64,000 nucleotides of DNA. Origin: Undaria pinnatifida. Lineage: Eukaryota; Sar; Phaeophyceae; Laminariales; Alariaceae. This document shows, piece by piece, positions 55,904 to 64,000 of this stretch (position 1 is its first letter; every line of letters starts with the position of its first letter). The stretch is from positions 1,647,075 through 1,711,074 of the forward strand of contig JABAKD010000005.1 of the NCBI GenBank assembly GCA_012845835.1, given 5' to 3'. A model generated the notes under the pieces. The model was not told the DNA's origin. It made no database searches and saw only the letters and a program-made list of their open reading frames with translations. A program made the position numbers and the translations under genes.

Positions 55904-58900
55904 CCTGCATTACTAACTGTACCGCAGACGCGTATGAACAGCAATGAGCTCATTGTGCCCGGCGTACTCATAGGCGGAGGAGAACAACGCCAACAAGTTT
56001 GCGAGCAGAGTTGCAGGGATGAACAAGAACGTGCGACAAAAAGTGCGAACATGTTTCGAGCCATGAATGATGAGGCAACGGCATAGCAGCCACAAAGAAG
56101 GAGAAGGGCAGTCCATCGAGCACCTACACTCTGCGTCCCCACGTGACACGCAGCTGGAACCCCGTCTTGGGTGAAAATTACTCGGAGTAAATATAGGGAG
56201 GGGTTTGGGGGTCAAAAGAGACTAACGATCGTCAGCAGGGGGCGGAGCTCACAGCAGAACGTGAGCCCTACTTGTGCAAGCGGGCCAACCGCAGTTAACA
56301 GGATAAAAAAAACCCGTCGAATTAATAAAGGGAGGGGTTTGGGGCTCAAAAGGTATTAACAATGGTCAGCAGAGGGGCGGAGCTCACAACAGAACGTGAG
56401 GCCTATTTGTGTAAGCGAGCCAACTGCAGTTAAGATAATATATACCAGGTATATATTATAAAAATGAAAATACACTCCAGCTGTGAGGTCGAATATTTTG
56501 TCGAAACTCATCTTTGCAAGCTGTGTGTGATACTCCGATCGCGCGTATTACGGGTTGTGTGTCCTCATTGAGGATATAGGTCGGCGACTCCCCTTACAAC
56601 TACAGTGTAGCTATCAGGGTCAACAGGGTGATGTTAGTCAGTCTGTGCGCGGAAACTATAAAACCCGTTTCTGAGGGGACTGTGGAGGGAAATGTATCCG
56701 TTTATCAAGTGAATCCTGTAAGTCGAATAACCGGTGAGGGGAGGGGGCGGAGTTTTGAAGGACGTGGGGGCCTGGTTTTGATCAAAAGCGAGCGGGGGGG
56801 GAGGGGGGGGGGGGGGGGGGGGGTGCGGACGGGTGGGCAATTTGTTGTGCGTGGAAGCTATTAAATCCTCTTAAGGGGATAAATAATATATATAATCCTG
56901 ACGCCAGCAAGGTGGTGAAATTCAAACAAAAAAGCAAGGCCTATCGGCGCAGGCGGGTCACCAGATTGGAAAATAAAAGAGTAATACAAACAAAAACGAG
57001 GTAGCCCTCAGAAAAGGATACAAACAGGGACATGAGACGAGAAGGAACATGGGCGAGGAACAGGGACATGATCGTAATAAGCACACGAGACGCTCATCAG
57101 GCGGGCATCATTCCAAACAAAAAAGTAAGGACTACTGGCGCAAGCCGAGCAGCTAGTCACCTCTGGCACCCGGAGATAAGAAGGCCACACTTTCCCGTTG
57201 GTGGACTGTCCGGGGGCTGGGAGGTACGCCCTGAACCGTGACTGCCGGAAAAAAAGGGAGGGAAAAAACCTTTAGTTACGGAGCTACTAGTTGGCATTGC
57301 TACGACGGCTGTCATTATGCTTATTTCATAAAGGGGGGGGGCGGGGGGGGGGGGGGGCGATAAAAACCTCCGGTAAGCTTGCTTCGGTCCGGCGGCTGTA
57401 GTTGTGCTTCTTTCGTACCACAGAGGAGATGAAGCTCGGTACATCGGTACTGCGCTGCTATTAATAGAGCCAAACTTGCTTAATACAGAAATTAATCGTC
57501 CTCACATTGGCGAACTATTTTGCACCAATTGCGTAGTCCGAAAAAAATAAGGGGTGATCGTGGAATCGATCCGCGTGCCGGCGCGGGAAACTCCAAACAC
57601 CAAACGCGGCTGGTGCAAAAGGGTGTGTTTGGTGAGAAGGAGCCTATGGGTATACAGTTACAGGTACCTATGATACTGCTGGACTTCAAGGAGGGTGGAT
57701 CGTCAAGCAAAACCGACGATAACAGCACCTCACAATACCTACTTAAGTAGCTGTCGCACCTGACATGCGAAACAAGTCTGGTTGTTGAGGTAGAGGTTGT
57801 GCCCGAACTATGAGGCAATGAGATCTCCCACATGTGAAAAGCAGTATTACAATATTAATAGTCGTATCAAAGTAGGCGACGGACGCTCGCACGTATTTGA
57901 CCCATCATGCATGACATGGTGTCCGCCGACGGGGGAACACAACACCTCCAAGAGAAAGACATACACAACAGAGTCCCCGGACTGACCACAGCTTGTGTGG
58001 CGGTACCAGAGTCCTCGAGAGAGATCGGACCCAGCGAGGAACGTAGACACGTGACCACCAAGGGGTGTCCGACATATATCCCTTTCTCAAACGCCCCACC
58101 AAATATCGAAATCCGCCACATTAATAAACACTTCACGCACAGGATATCACCTCATCATCTTTCGAGAGCCATCCATGCCGCTGTGTTCCACCCCCCCCCC
58201 CCCCCCCCCCGCCCCCACCCCCCACCCCCCAACCCATCCCAACCCCACCCCCTCGAACACTCCACCCTCTCTTTACTCACTGAATGTACGACTTACCCCA
58301 GGATATACATGATAAACTGATGTATTATTTCCAAAACTGTCACATTTATCCCCTCAAAATAATGTATAGTTTCCAGGCACATATTGAGCTGCCCCCCCCG
58401 CCCCCCCCGCCCCCCCCCCGCCCACACCCCAACCCCCCCCCGCCCACACCCCGCCCCCCCCCCCCCCCCCCCCCTGCCCCGAACCCCCCCCCCCCCCCCC
58501 CGCCCCGAACCCCCCCCCCCCCCCCGCCCCCAATAATATACTGGTGCCAAAACCGTCAGATTTATCCCCTCGAAAGGATTTATAGCTTACATGCACAAAT
58601 TGCCCCTTCCCCCCCCCCCCCCCCCCGCCCCCCTCCAAACCCGCTCGCTTTTGATCAAAACCAGGCCCCCCTTTCCCTTCACAGCTGTCAGATTTTGTCC
58701 CCCTCAGAAACGGGTTTTATAGTTTCCGCGCACAGACTGACTAACATCATCCTGTTGACCCTGATAGCTACACTGTAGTTGTAAGGGGAGTCGCCGACCT
58801 ATATCCTTAATGAGGACACACAACTCGTAATGCGCGCGATCGGAGTATCACACACAGCTTGCAAAGATGAGTTTCGACGAAATCTTCGATCTCACAGCTG

Positions 58901-61546
58901 GAGTGTATTTTAATTTTTATAATATTCATAAGTAGCCATGTCGGTTCAGGGGGATCAGTCAATATCAAGACCATGAAAAGTGAAAGTGAACACACCAAAT
59001 CCAACATGAACCGCAAAGCAATGTATCCAACAACCAACAACTATTCTGAGTCCATGTCCTCCTGGCCCTACCCCCTCCAGCCACCAGGGCCAAGCCCCCC
59101 CACCCTCCCCTCCCTCTCCACGCACTTCCGAAGCAAAGCCCCCCCACCCCCCATGCACTTCCAAAGCTAGACTGCGCCAAAACTGCGTCATGGTCAAGAT
59201 ATGATCGAGGGGCAGGAAACTATTACGAAAGAACAGTACTACGACTGGCGTATGTATACATCTTTGTAAAAGCACGCTGCTCTCTCTTGACGCTTGTATC
59301 CGCTAGCAATAATGGGCGCCAGCGACGTAAATTTTTCATGAGGGCATACACCCGCGACACTTGCAATCGAAGTTTCACACACAGCTTGCGAAGATGGGAT
59401 TCGATGCTCGATCTCACAGCTGGAAAAAGAGGTACCACAGGTATAAAAGATGGCTACCAACGTACCTGGAATATGCATTTACGACGGCATTTCCCACAAA
59501 ATATTTGCACACCGAAATCGTAACACCCACTCACTGTCGTCGTCGTTGTACCTCGCGCGCGCGTGGTTGGGGGGTTGGTTGTGATAAAGTGGCGTAGCCT
59601 AAGCGAAACAGTAGAATTAGTATTCAGTCAAGCGCCATTCGAGAATTAGCTGCGAATTTCGGAGCTTGCGGCATACCAGGTACCGGTAAACTATACGCGA
59701 ATGAGTACTGAACACGAACCGGCACCAAAAATATAAGGGAGAGTCCACGGCGGTCCACGGAGAAAAACATGTGCAAAAAACTTGTCGCTTCCAATCTCAC
59801 TCGCATGAGAATCACGACCGTCACACAACAGCACCGCTCACGCGACGAAGCCCGGGCTGCGTGGGTAAGGGATGTGTGCGAAAATGCAACACAACATAGG
59901 AACATGTACAAGACGCGCGCAGCAAGCTGGCACTTCGGTGCGAGACGGCCGATGCTACTAGGTAGCAAAACGGCGACCGCACTGCTGTTTGTATTGTGTT
60001 TTCTCGTTTTTTGAAAAGTCCCGGAACTTGATCATCGCATCAACCGTGCATCAACCCGCACACAAAAACGCACTCATACGAATACTTGGGGGACCTCAAC
60101 CTAACCCAAATTCCTGGAAAAAACGCACCAACACCTCTGGAAAGTTCCCCTGTGCCTACGACTAGTAAGTATGTTCAAGGCATGCTGCCCTCGGCAAACG
60201 AGTAGCAACTACGAAGAACGAACCGAACGAGAAGTCCGAGCCGTACACAAACGAGACGGTCCATCTGTGATAAATCTGTACTGCTGTTGTTGCTGCACGG
60301 CGGTCTTTTCTAGACACGGGTGACAAGGCGATCGATCGCGCTGCTCTTCTCGTCCTTCAGGTCATAGACTAAGCCTTCATCCTTGCTGCTTCAACCCGCA
60401 GATGGATGCAAAAACGCACCAACCATCCAGTGCCACAGGGTACGTCACGCACACGCAGCCCGTATCGTATCCCTCCCGATCCTCTCACTGAGTCAAATAC
60501 TGTAGTCAAACAACTTCTGAATGAGATCTCCTAAAACTTCAGAACGGCAGGGGAGAGGCGGTTCCCTCTATCTCAAGGAGGACCTTCGAGTATCCTCGTG
60601 GGTGATCGTGTGTGTAGGCAGATTTGGGCATGGCATACGGAGTGTCAGAGAGCACCATCGCACCCACTCGCTCGTGCAGCGCAACGTCTATACAAGCTAG
60701 TCTAGGGAGCAATAACAGACCAAGAGACAAAAAAAATGCCCTCACATCGCTGTCGGGTTCTTCAAACAACTTCAGCCAGGGAAATGGGCCGATGCCATCG
60801 AAGTCGAAGCTCGCTGGGGCAGCAAACCTCCTGCCCGCATCAGAGCTAGAGTCGCCGAACACCACCATCTGCGGAACAAGCAAACAGGGCAGGGTTGGAT
60901 CGTTAGAGCGAGCTGCATCGCGGGTGCGCCCCAGCTTCTCGTACGAGAAGGCACTCCACGCCTTCGTTTGCTCGAACGGCGGTAGATCGTGCACAGGAAT
61001 GAGGACGGAAATACCAATCGAGGCAGAAATATAGGTACCGTTTTGATACAAAATGAGCATTAAAATATATTAAAATTTTCGTCTAGAACGGTAAACGCTC
61101 GGCGCCACAACACTGCCTGTAAGACCGACAAAGTGGTCCGTCATTTCAGAAGTAGTGCGGTATCTTGCCAGACGACAATACATGCATTAAAGAGGTACCT
61201 CGCACTATAGTCTAATTCCTGAAGTTATAATGTATAGACTAAATAGTTCGTCGCGAGCGATTTTTCCCCGCAGTAAACTGGGAACTTGCACTAAATTTTA
61301 CCGCACTAAATCAGTACCATGACCGATTGGTACTCGTATGATACGAACGGGAGCAGTGGTCCCAGCAGGAACGAGTACCTGCGTGTACGTTCAGAGCGCC
61401 AAATCACGACGCACCTTAGGGTTCCCGCGCCACTTCTTGTAGTACGGAGGACGCAGGGAGCCGACGCCTTCGTCTCCCGAGGCAGAAGCCCTGCCAACAA
61501 GAAGACTAGCAGCAGCAGCGGTAGCTGCGAAAGATGATCTCCCCAT
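46826..61546 (-). CDS. Secreted GDSL/SGNH esterase-lipase, ten exons (gene B)
   Basis: Ten minus-strand exons join in phase into 1266 nt (421 residues): 61546-61415, 60868-60746, 57241-57161, 55535-55434, 54457-54394, 53774-53608, 51918-51817, 49153-49028, 47961-47833, 47065-46826. Every intron begins GT and ends AG; donors are mostly GTGAG. Residues 1-23 form a signal peptide (Ala/Leu-rich core, ASA cleavage site), so the enzyme is probably secreted. Block I FGDSSSD gives nucleophile Ser51; block II is YNFATSSAS (113-121); block III AIGNNE (174-179) carries the Asn; block V FIFWDVVH gives Asp386 and His389. Family members hydrolyse acyl esters of lipids or wall polymers; the substrate cannot be told here. 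The last exon is Cys-rich, consistent with extracellular disulfides. Length matches plant-type GDSL lipases (350-420). Confidence 0.88.
47066..47832. other. Gene B intron 9
   Basis: 767 bp. Contains a short ATGACAGAT tandem repeat near 47211-47240 and no other feature. Confidence 0.6.
47833..47961 (-). CDS. Gene B exon 9
   Basis: Acceptor TTTTCTGGCAG; donor CAG then GTGGGC, the weakest donor of the set. 43 codons, phase 0. PEVFTDLGFTAG..TPCLTF matches the NPAAYGFTNVTTPCL-type segment of plant GDSL lipases. Confidence 0.85.
47962..49027. other. Gene B intron 8
   Basis: 1066 bp. A 12-bp tandem repeat (GATGAACAATCC and variants) lies at 48631-48700. A strongly diverged R1-like patch (GAGGTCGAAACTCACATTTG) is near 48272. 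Confidence 0.6.
49028..49153 (-). CDS. Gene B exon 8
   Basis: Acceptor GTTTCCTTATCAG; donor GCG then GTGAGT. 42 codons, phase 0. Encodes an amphipathic LADTLDEVARQVDLATQPIV helix, then VRILNLLNLTA. Confidence 0.8.
49595..49836. mobile_element. R2 MITE, copy 3 (best terminal repeats)
   Basis: Left CGTTCTACGGTAGCCCCCCC and right GGGGGGGCTATCGTAGAATC form 16-18 bp inverted repeats. Length is 242 bp. Compared with copies 1 and 2 it is inverted. Confidence 0.85.
50052..50400. repeat. ACAT tetranucleotide microsatellite
   Basis: About 350 bp of (ACAT)n with few interruptions. Open frames on both strands (Tyr-Val-Cys-Met and Ile-His-Thr-Tyr repeats) are artefacts. Confidence 0.97.
51240..51291 (-). 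repeat. Interstitial telomere-like tract
   Basis: Three perfect CCCTAA units at 51250-51267 with degenerate CCCTAA-like units on both sides. On the minus strand this is TTAGGG. Confidence 0.8.
51817..51918 (-). CDS. Gene B exon 7 (block IV region)
   Basis: Acceptor CGGATACCTCAG; donor CCC then GTGAGT. 34 codons, phase 0. VARLVERGVTGRILLANLPS matches the LYxLGARKFVVxGLPPLGC-type segment of the family. Confidence 0.87.
52290..52830. repeat. Tandem GATCCGTGGGTGAAA-type repeat
   Basis: About 25 variable units of 15-18 bp, mostly GATCCGTGGGTGAAA or close variants, densest at 52290-52700. Confidence 0.85.
53237..53315 (-). pseudogene. Decayed duplicate of gene B exon 6 (3' half)
   Basis: On the minus strand GATGACAGTTTCGCGTTC.. 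to GCGCCGATGGTCACG then GTGAGAGAGG mirrors exon 6 (GATGATGTCTTCGTGG.. to GTGCCGATGATCACG then GTGAGAGCGG). The donor is kept, but a one-base deletion before the GATGA codons shifts the frame and the upstream half is missing. It lies about 290 bp downstream of exon 6, in intron 6. Confidence 0.65.
53331..53578. repeat. CAAT/CAAC-rich simple repeat
   Basis: Irregular AATCAATC, AACCAACC and related tetranucleotides. Confidence 0.8.
53608..53774 (-). CDS. Gene B exon 6 (block III)
   Basis: Acceptor TTCTGCACAG; donor ATCACG then GTGAGA. Begins in phase 1 and completes the split GAT codon from exon 5. THVIAIGNNE holds the block III Asn of the SGNH oxyanion hole. Confidence 0.9.
53775..54393. other. 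Gene B intron 5
   Basis: 619 bp; no feature beyond a TGTTGTTGG-rich patch near 53860-53920. Confidence 0.6.
54394..54457 (-). CDS. Gene B exon 5
   Basis: Strong acceptor (TTCTTTTTTACTGCAG) and donor (CTTG then GTAAGC). 64 bp, phase 0 to phase 1. SEQITRYFNEVLDHSDETL is the helix that precedes block III in the family. Confidence 0.85.
54458..55433. other. Gene B intron 4
   Basis: 976 bp; a CAGTCAGTCAGTCAGTAAGT run lies near 55173. A loose duplication around ATATCCTTTC occurs near 54929 and 55066. Confidence 0.6.
55434..55535 (-). CDS. Gene B exon 4 (block II)
   Basis: Acceptor ACGGACTGCAG; donor GCG then GTGAGT. 34 codons, phase 0. YNFATSSASAS carries Ser where gene A and most family members have Gly. 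Confidence 0.87.
55866..55902. repeat. GTA trinucleotide repeat
   Basis: About a dozen GTA units preceded by GCAGCAGCAGTG. Confidence 0.9.
56175..56433. repeat. Tandem duplication of a ~120-bp unit
   Basis: Copy 1 (56175-56299) and copy 2 (56319-56433) share AGGGAGGGGTTTGGGG, GGCGGAGCTCACA, CAGAACGTGAG and CAACnGCAGTTAA. The start also occurs at 42145-42190. Confidence 0.8.
56435..56459. repeat. 25-bp perfect palindrome around TACCAGGTA
   Basis: Arms ATAATATATACC and GGTATATATTAT flank a single A; immediately followed by an R1 copy. Confidence 0.8.
56460..56890 (+). repeat. R1 dispersed repeat, long copy
   Basis: Near-identical to 7528-7880: CACTCCAGCTGTGAGG, ACTCATCTTTGCAAGCTGTG, CGGCGACTCCCCTTACAACT and CTATAAAACCCGTTTCTGAG. 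A G-run follows (about 56798-56822). Confidence 0.85.
57161..57241 (-). CDS. Gene B exon 3
   Basis: Acceptor CTTTTTTTCCGGCAG; donor GAG then GTGACT. 27 codons, phase 0. QSTNGKVWPSYL matches the SNGRVWPEYL-type segment between blocks I and II. Confidence 0.87.
58185..58925 (-). repeat. R1 dispersed repeat, longest copy with C-tracts
   Basis: Reverse-strand copy ending in CTCACAGCTGGAGTGTATTT. It has at least three modules in which a ..GnTTTTGGnA..AAATnTGAC..CCCCTC-type segment is followed by runs of C (58190-58210, 58390-58540, 58610-58626). Module number differs between R1 copies. Confidence 0.8.
59345..59420 (-). repeat. R1 fragment
   Basis: CACACACAGCTTGCGAAGAT and CTCGATCTCACAGCTGG match the conserved R1 end. 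Confidence 0.65.
60746..60868 (-). CDS. Gene B exon 2 (block I, catalytic Ser)
   Basis: Acceptor CTTGTTCCGCAG; donor GAT then GTGAGG. 41 codons, phase 0. MVVFGDSSSDAGRRF is block I with the nucleophilic serine. Confidence 0.92.
60869..61414. other. Gene B intron 1
   Basis: 546 bp without other recognised features; an open frame continues upstream of exon 2 for 64 codons, but exon 1 and the paralogue support the acceptor at 60869-60870. Confidence 0.6.
61415..61546 (-). CDS. Gene B exon 1 (start codon and signal peptide)
   Basis: ATG at 61546-61544, 44 codons, donor AAG then GTGCGT, phase 0. Hydrophobic core AATAAAASLLV, then an ASA-S type cleavage site. Chosen as exon 1 because it is the only upstream segment that has an ATG, a signal peptide and an in-phase donor. 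Confidence 0.75.
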
Positions 61547-63443
61547 GATTATAGTAGTTCCAAGCGATGTACCACAACCTCTACGCTAAAGGACGACCCT
61601 TGTAGCCTTCAAAGTGCGCGGACAAGGCCACACCGCTTTCAACACAGAAGAACTGAAAGGGAGAACGAGAGGAGAGGAGCGACGGAAGTCACCGAACGTA
61701 CACACTGATGAACACCTCGGCGCGATAGGAAGCGGACGAGCTGGTATACGCGGTGGGTGTGAGAGGAGGTGGCCCGAAAAAGACCACGTGCAGCACAGCC
61801 AGCAAGAGGTCTGTTATCTTTCGTGCCGAGCACTGGTAGGGAGGGGGTCTTCTCACCGGTCCAACGGGCGACTGGCGACTGCTGATTGGCCGGTTTCGTT
61901 CGAAAAAATTTTCCATATTGTTTCTCGCTGGTGCAGGGTGGTGATGTGAGAAAAAATCTGCGCCAGCAGACCTGAAAAATCTCGCCGCACCGGTTTTGAG
62001 GGTAGCTTTTCAATGCCCACCACAACATCTCATTGTTTTCGAGGGTATAAAAAAATGGCCGAAGAGAATACATGTAATGCACTATGATAAGGATGGTCCG
62101 CAGATTGGGCGGGATTTAGCAACAAGATCGAAAAGCGGCGCAGCCGCGATCTGCGCCACGATTCTCGGTCGCTTTGTGTCCCGGTTTGTTTCCAGCTAGA
62201 CAGCATTTGATTTGAAGGGTTTGCTTAACGCGTCCTCCAGAAGGATTGCTCCGCACGCGGTTCCCAGTGTCACATACTCCGTGGATCCACAGGCGTTGAG
62301 AGTATACCGCTGACTGTTGTGCTGAAACGCGGTGGTTGTGGTCTTCGTGCGAACTCATCCCGTAAATAGGCAACGGTGTCGCAGGAGTATCATCATCCTT
62401 TTGGCCCGCTACAGATCGTATACCGTACGATACCTGGCACGCGGGCTTCGTCGCCTGTTCCGCGAGCGCACGCACGGTCCCTGCCCGCGAAGAAGACGAG
62501 ATTGAAGCAACCAAGAAGACCTGAATTTAATCTGATTGATACGTATCATGTAGGTATTATACAAGACCTGACCCGTGTTTTGCACCCGACAGAAATATAT
62601 ATCCCAAAAAAGGCCAAAAGCTTTTTAAGGACGAAATCCCGACGAATTTAGGTCCCGCCATTGATACGTCATGCTCATCAAAGCTTGCATCAACCCGAAG
62701 AGTGCTTCCTCTGTCGCAGCGCGCGTCGTCAATACTGCGTCAATAATACTTCTATAATACGGCTTCGGCATTTGCAAGTTTCCTGTAAACATCAGCCTGG
62801 TATTCTTGTTCCCGGCCCTGAATCTTCTTCATTATCTGTCCTATGGTCTAGACTACGTATGTGAAGTCAGTACTACAACTACTACAACTAGTACAACAGC
62901 AGCAGCTGCAGCTGTAATTTTTAAATGCTGCTGTATTTTACATACCAGTACGTATAATGTTTCCAAAATCTTGACTCGCGCGATACGGGTCGGTCGCCTA
63001 TTATTACACCTACTACTTCGACTATATTTTTACCTTAATAACCCTACTGCAAGCAGTACCTTCAGGAGGTGCCTATCATCTCGTACCTATTATCTCGTAC
63101 CGCCTTCTTGTCTGTGAGAGAACGTGAGAAATATCGGAGAATAATGTCCGTGGTGTAAAGCTGCAGCAGACGACATCCTAAATGTTAATGTTCGTTCGTG
63201 CTACTTGCTTTAGACTATAAATACTTACCGCTGACTGCTGCTGTTGCAGTGTACATGATTACTCCAACCATCGGAAATAATATCAGACCCTTTGAACCAT
63301 CCAATCGGTCGTGTTCACAGCTGACGTTTTTCAACTTTTATAAAATCGAACGCAACGTTATCCTTGCTATCCGCCAAACAATACTACTGCTGTGCAACAT
63401 AGGCTTCAAGTTCAACGATACGATCTCTCATATATATGATATA
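61547..63443. other. Upstream of gene B, nothing certain
   Basis: A GC-rich minus-strand segment (about 62440-62520, reading SSSSRAGTVRALAEQATKPA) follows TTTAAATTCAG and could be an exon of another gene, but no partner is visible. GAGTGCTTCCTCTGTCGCAG near 62700 resembles an R4 end. A CAACTA and CAGCAG simple repeat lies at 62870-62915. Confidence 0.3.
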
Positions 63444-63560
63444 CAGTAGCGGCTACGGTTTAAGAGAACTTTTTTAAGATAAAGTACGGATTTAAGAGAG
63501 AGGAATTGGCTTGTACCAATCGAAATCGATTTAAGAGAGAATTCCTATTGCTTCCGAGAT
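63444..63560 (+). mobile_element. Possible transposon end (pogo-like TIR)
   Basis: TACAGTAGCGGCTACGGTTT, followed by three TTTAAGAGA-type repeats (63461, 63491, 63529), resembles the CAGTAG..CTC..TTTAA terminal sequences of pogo/Tc1-type elements. The other end is not in the window. Confidence 0.25.
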
Positions 63561-64000
63561 TTTCTCTCAAATCGAACCATTTGGAAACCACGTGGACACA
63601 CACATCACACACACAGATTGTGTTCAGGCTGACAGGTCGCGAGGGTAGCGTTAGTTTCTTGGGTTTGTGTTATTTGTAGGGCGAGTGATGTCTTGATAAT
63701 GTGAAGTTTTTTTTTTTCGTTGACTCGTGTTTTGTCGGGGGTTTAAATCGATGGAATGAGAGGTTGAGGGTGTTGTGATGAGGGCACGGAGGGAGGAAGT
63801 GGTGCAGTGTGTAAACACGGGTGCGTCTTTCTTGAGTGCTGGTGCATTCGTAGCCTCGTGTTGTCCTTCTGGAAGAGGTGCGAGCATGAAACACACCTAT
63901 AAAATAACACAACCACTACTGTACCGACTTTGCCTGTCCACGTGCAAAATGTGCATCGCATGACACGACGATGATTTATTTTTCAAGCGCAGATCCACCA
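63561..64000. other. Window end, nothing recognised
   Basis: A T-run at 63709-63717 and a short ACACAC patch near 63600; no supported gene. Confidence 0.3.

Larger units (their letters stand above)
55536..57160. other. Gene B intron 3
   Basis: 1625 bp. Contains a GTA microsatellite (about 55866-55902), the 56175-56433 tandem duplication, the 56435 palindrome and an R1 copy (56460-56890). Confidence 0.7.
57242..60745. other. Gene B intron 2 (3.5 kb)
   Basis: Holds a long inverted R1 copy with C-tracts (58185-58925), an R1 fragment (59345-59420) and a TACCAGGTA motif (59674-59682). The rest is not recognised. Confidence 0.65.

Noticed and set aside
58284-58778. Proline-rich and glycine-rich open frames
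   Set aside because: They are translations of poly-C/poly-G modules of an R1 copy.
60869-61060. Upstream extension of gene B exon 2 as the true N-terminus
   Set aside because: The open frame continues, but the acceptor at 60869-60870 is matched by the paralogue at 13782-13783, and a proper signal-peptide exon with an in-phase donor lies at 61415-61546.

Overview
This looks like nuclear DNA of a repeat-rich eukaryote with spliceosomal introns. There is no dense operon-like coding. Two gene copies can be assembled only by joining short exons across GT-AG introns of 0.5 to 9 kb. Most of the rest is retrotransposons, short terminal-inverted-repeat elements, tRNA-derived SINEs, satellites and simple repeats. 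Short interstitial TTAGGG tracts are present. The mix (long introns, a PAT/Ngaro-type tyrosine-recombinase retroelement, a Ty1/copia remnant, a plant-type GDSL lipase family) would fit a large-genome alga such as a brown alga or other stramenopile, but the sequence does not prove any taxon.

Layout. 1-4.2 kb: degenerate telomere-like repeats, a truncated R1 repeat, then a 3.2-kb GTTACTACC satellite. 4.6-13.8 kb (minus strand): three exons of a GDSL lipase paralogue (gene A), with long introns that hold repeats. 14-22 kb: SINEs, MITEs, R1 copies and one unexplained 248-codon open frame. 22.09-31.22 kb (minus strand): a complete 9.1-kb PAT/Ngaro-like retrotransposon with split direct repeats, a gag that appears to contain an intron, RT-RNase H, and a tyrosine recombinase. 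31-46 kb: repeat debris including a decayed Ty1/copia integrase (about 37.2-38.0 kb), MITEs, a SINE with an intact poly-A tail, and degenerate satellites. 46.8-61.5 kb (minus strand): a complete ten-exon GDSL/SGNH lipase gene (gene B, 421 residues) whose introns carry R1 copies, a MITE, an ACAT microsatellite, a CCCTAA tract and a decayed duplicated exon. 61.5-64 kb: mostly unremarkable, with a possible transposon end near 63.45 kb.

Main results. (1) Gene B's ten exons join in phase throughout, from an ATG and signal peptide to a TAA, and three of them match gene A in exact length and splice position. (2) The retroelement has identical 158-bp and 70-bp split repeats, which points to a recent insertion. 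Its gag intron and its ATG-less RT frame suggest expression that depends on splicing. (3) A 9-bp palindromic motif, TACCWGGTA, occurs exactly 13 times where about 0.5 would be expected by chance; its role is unknown.
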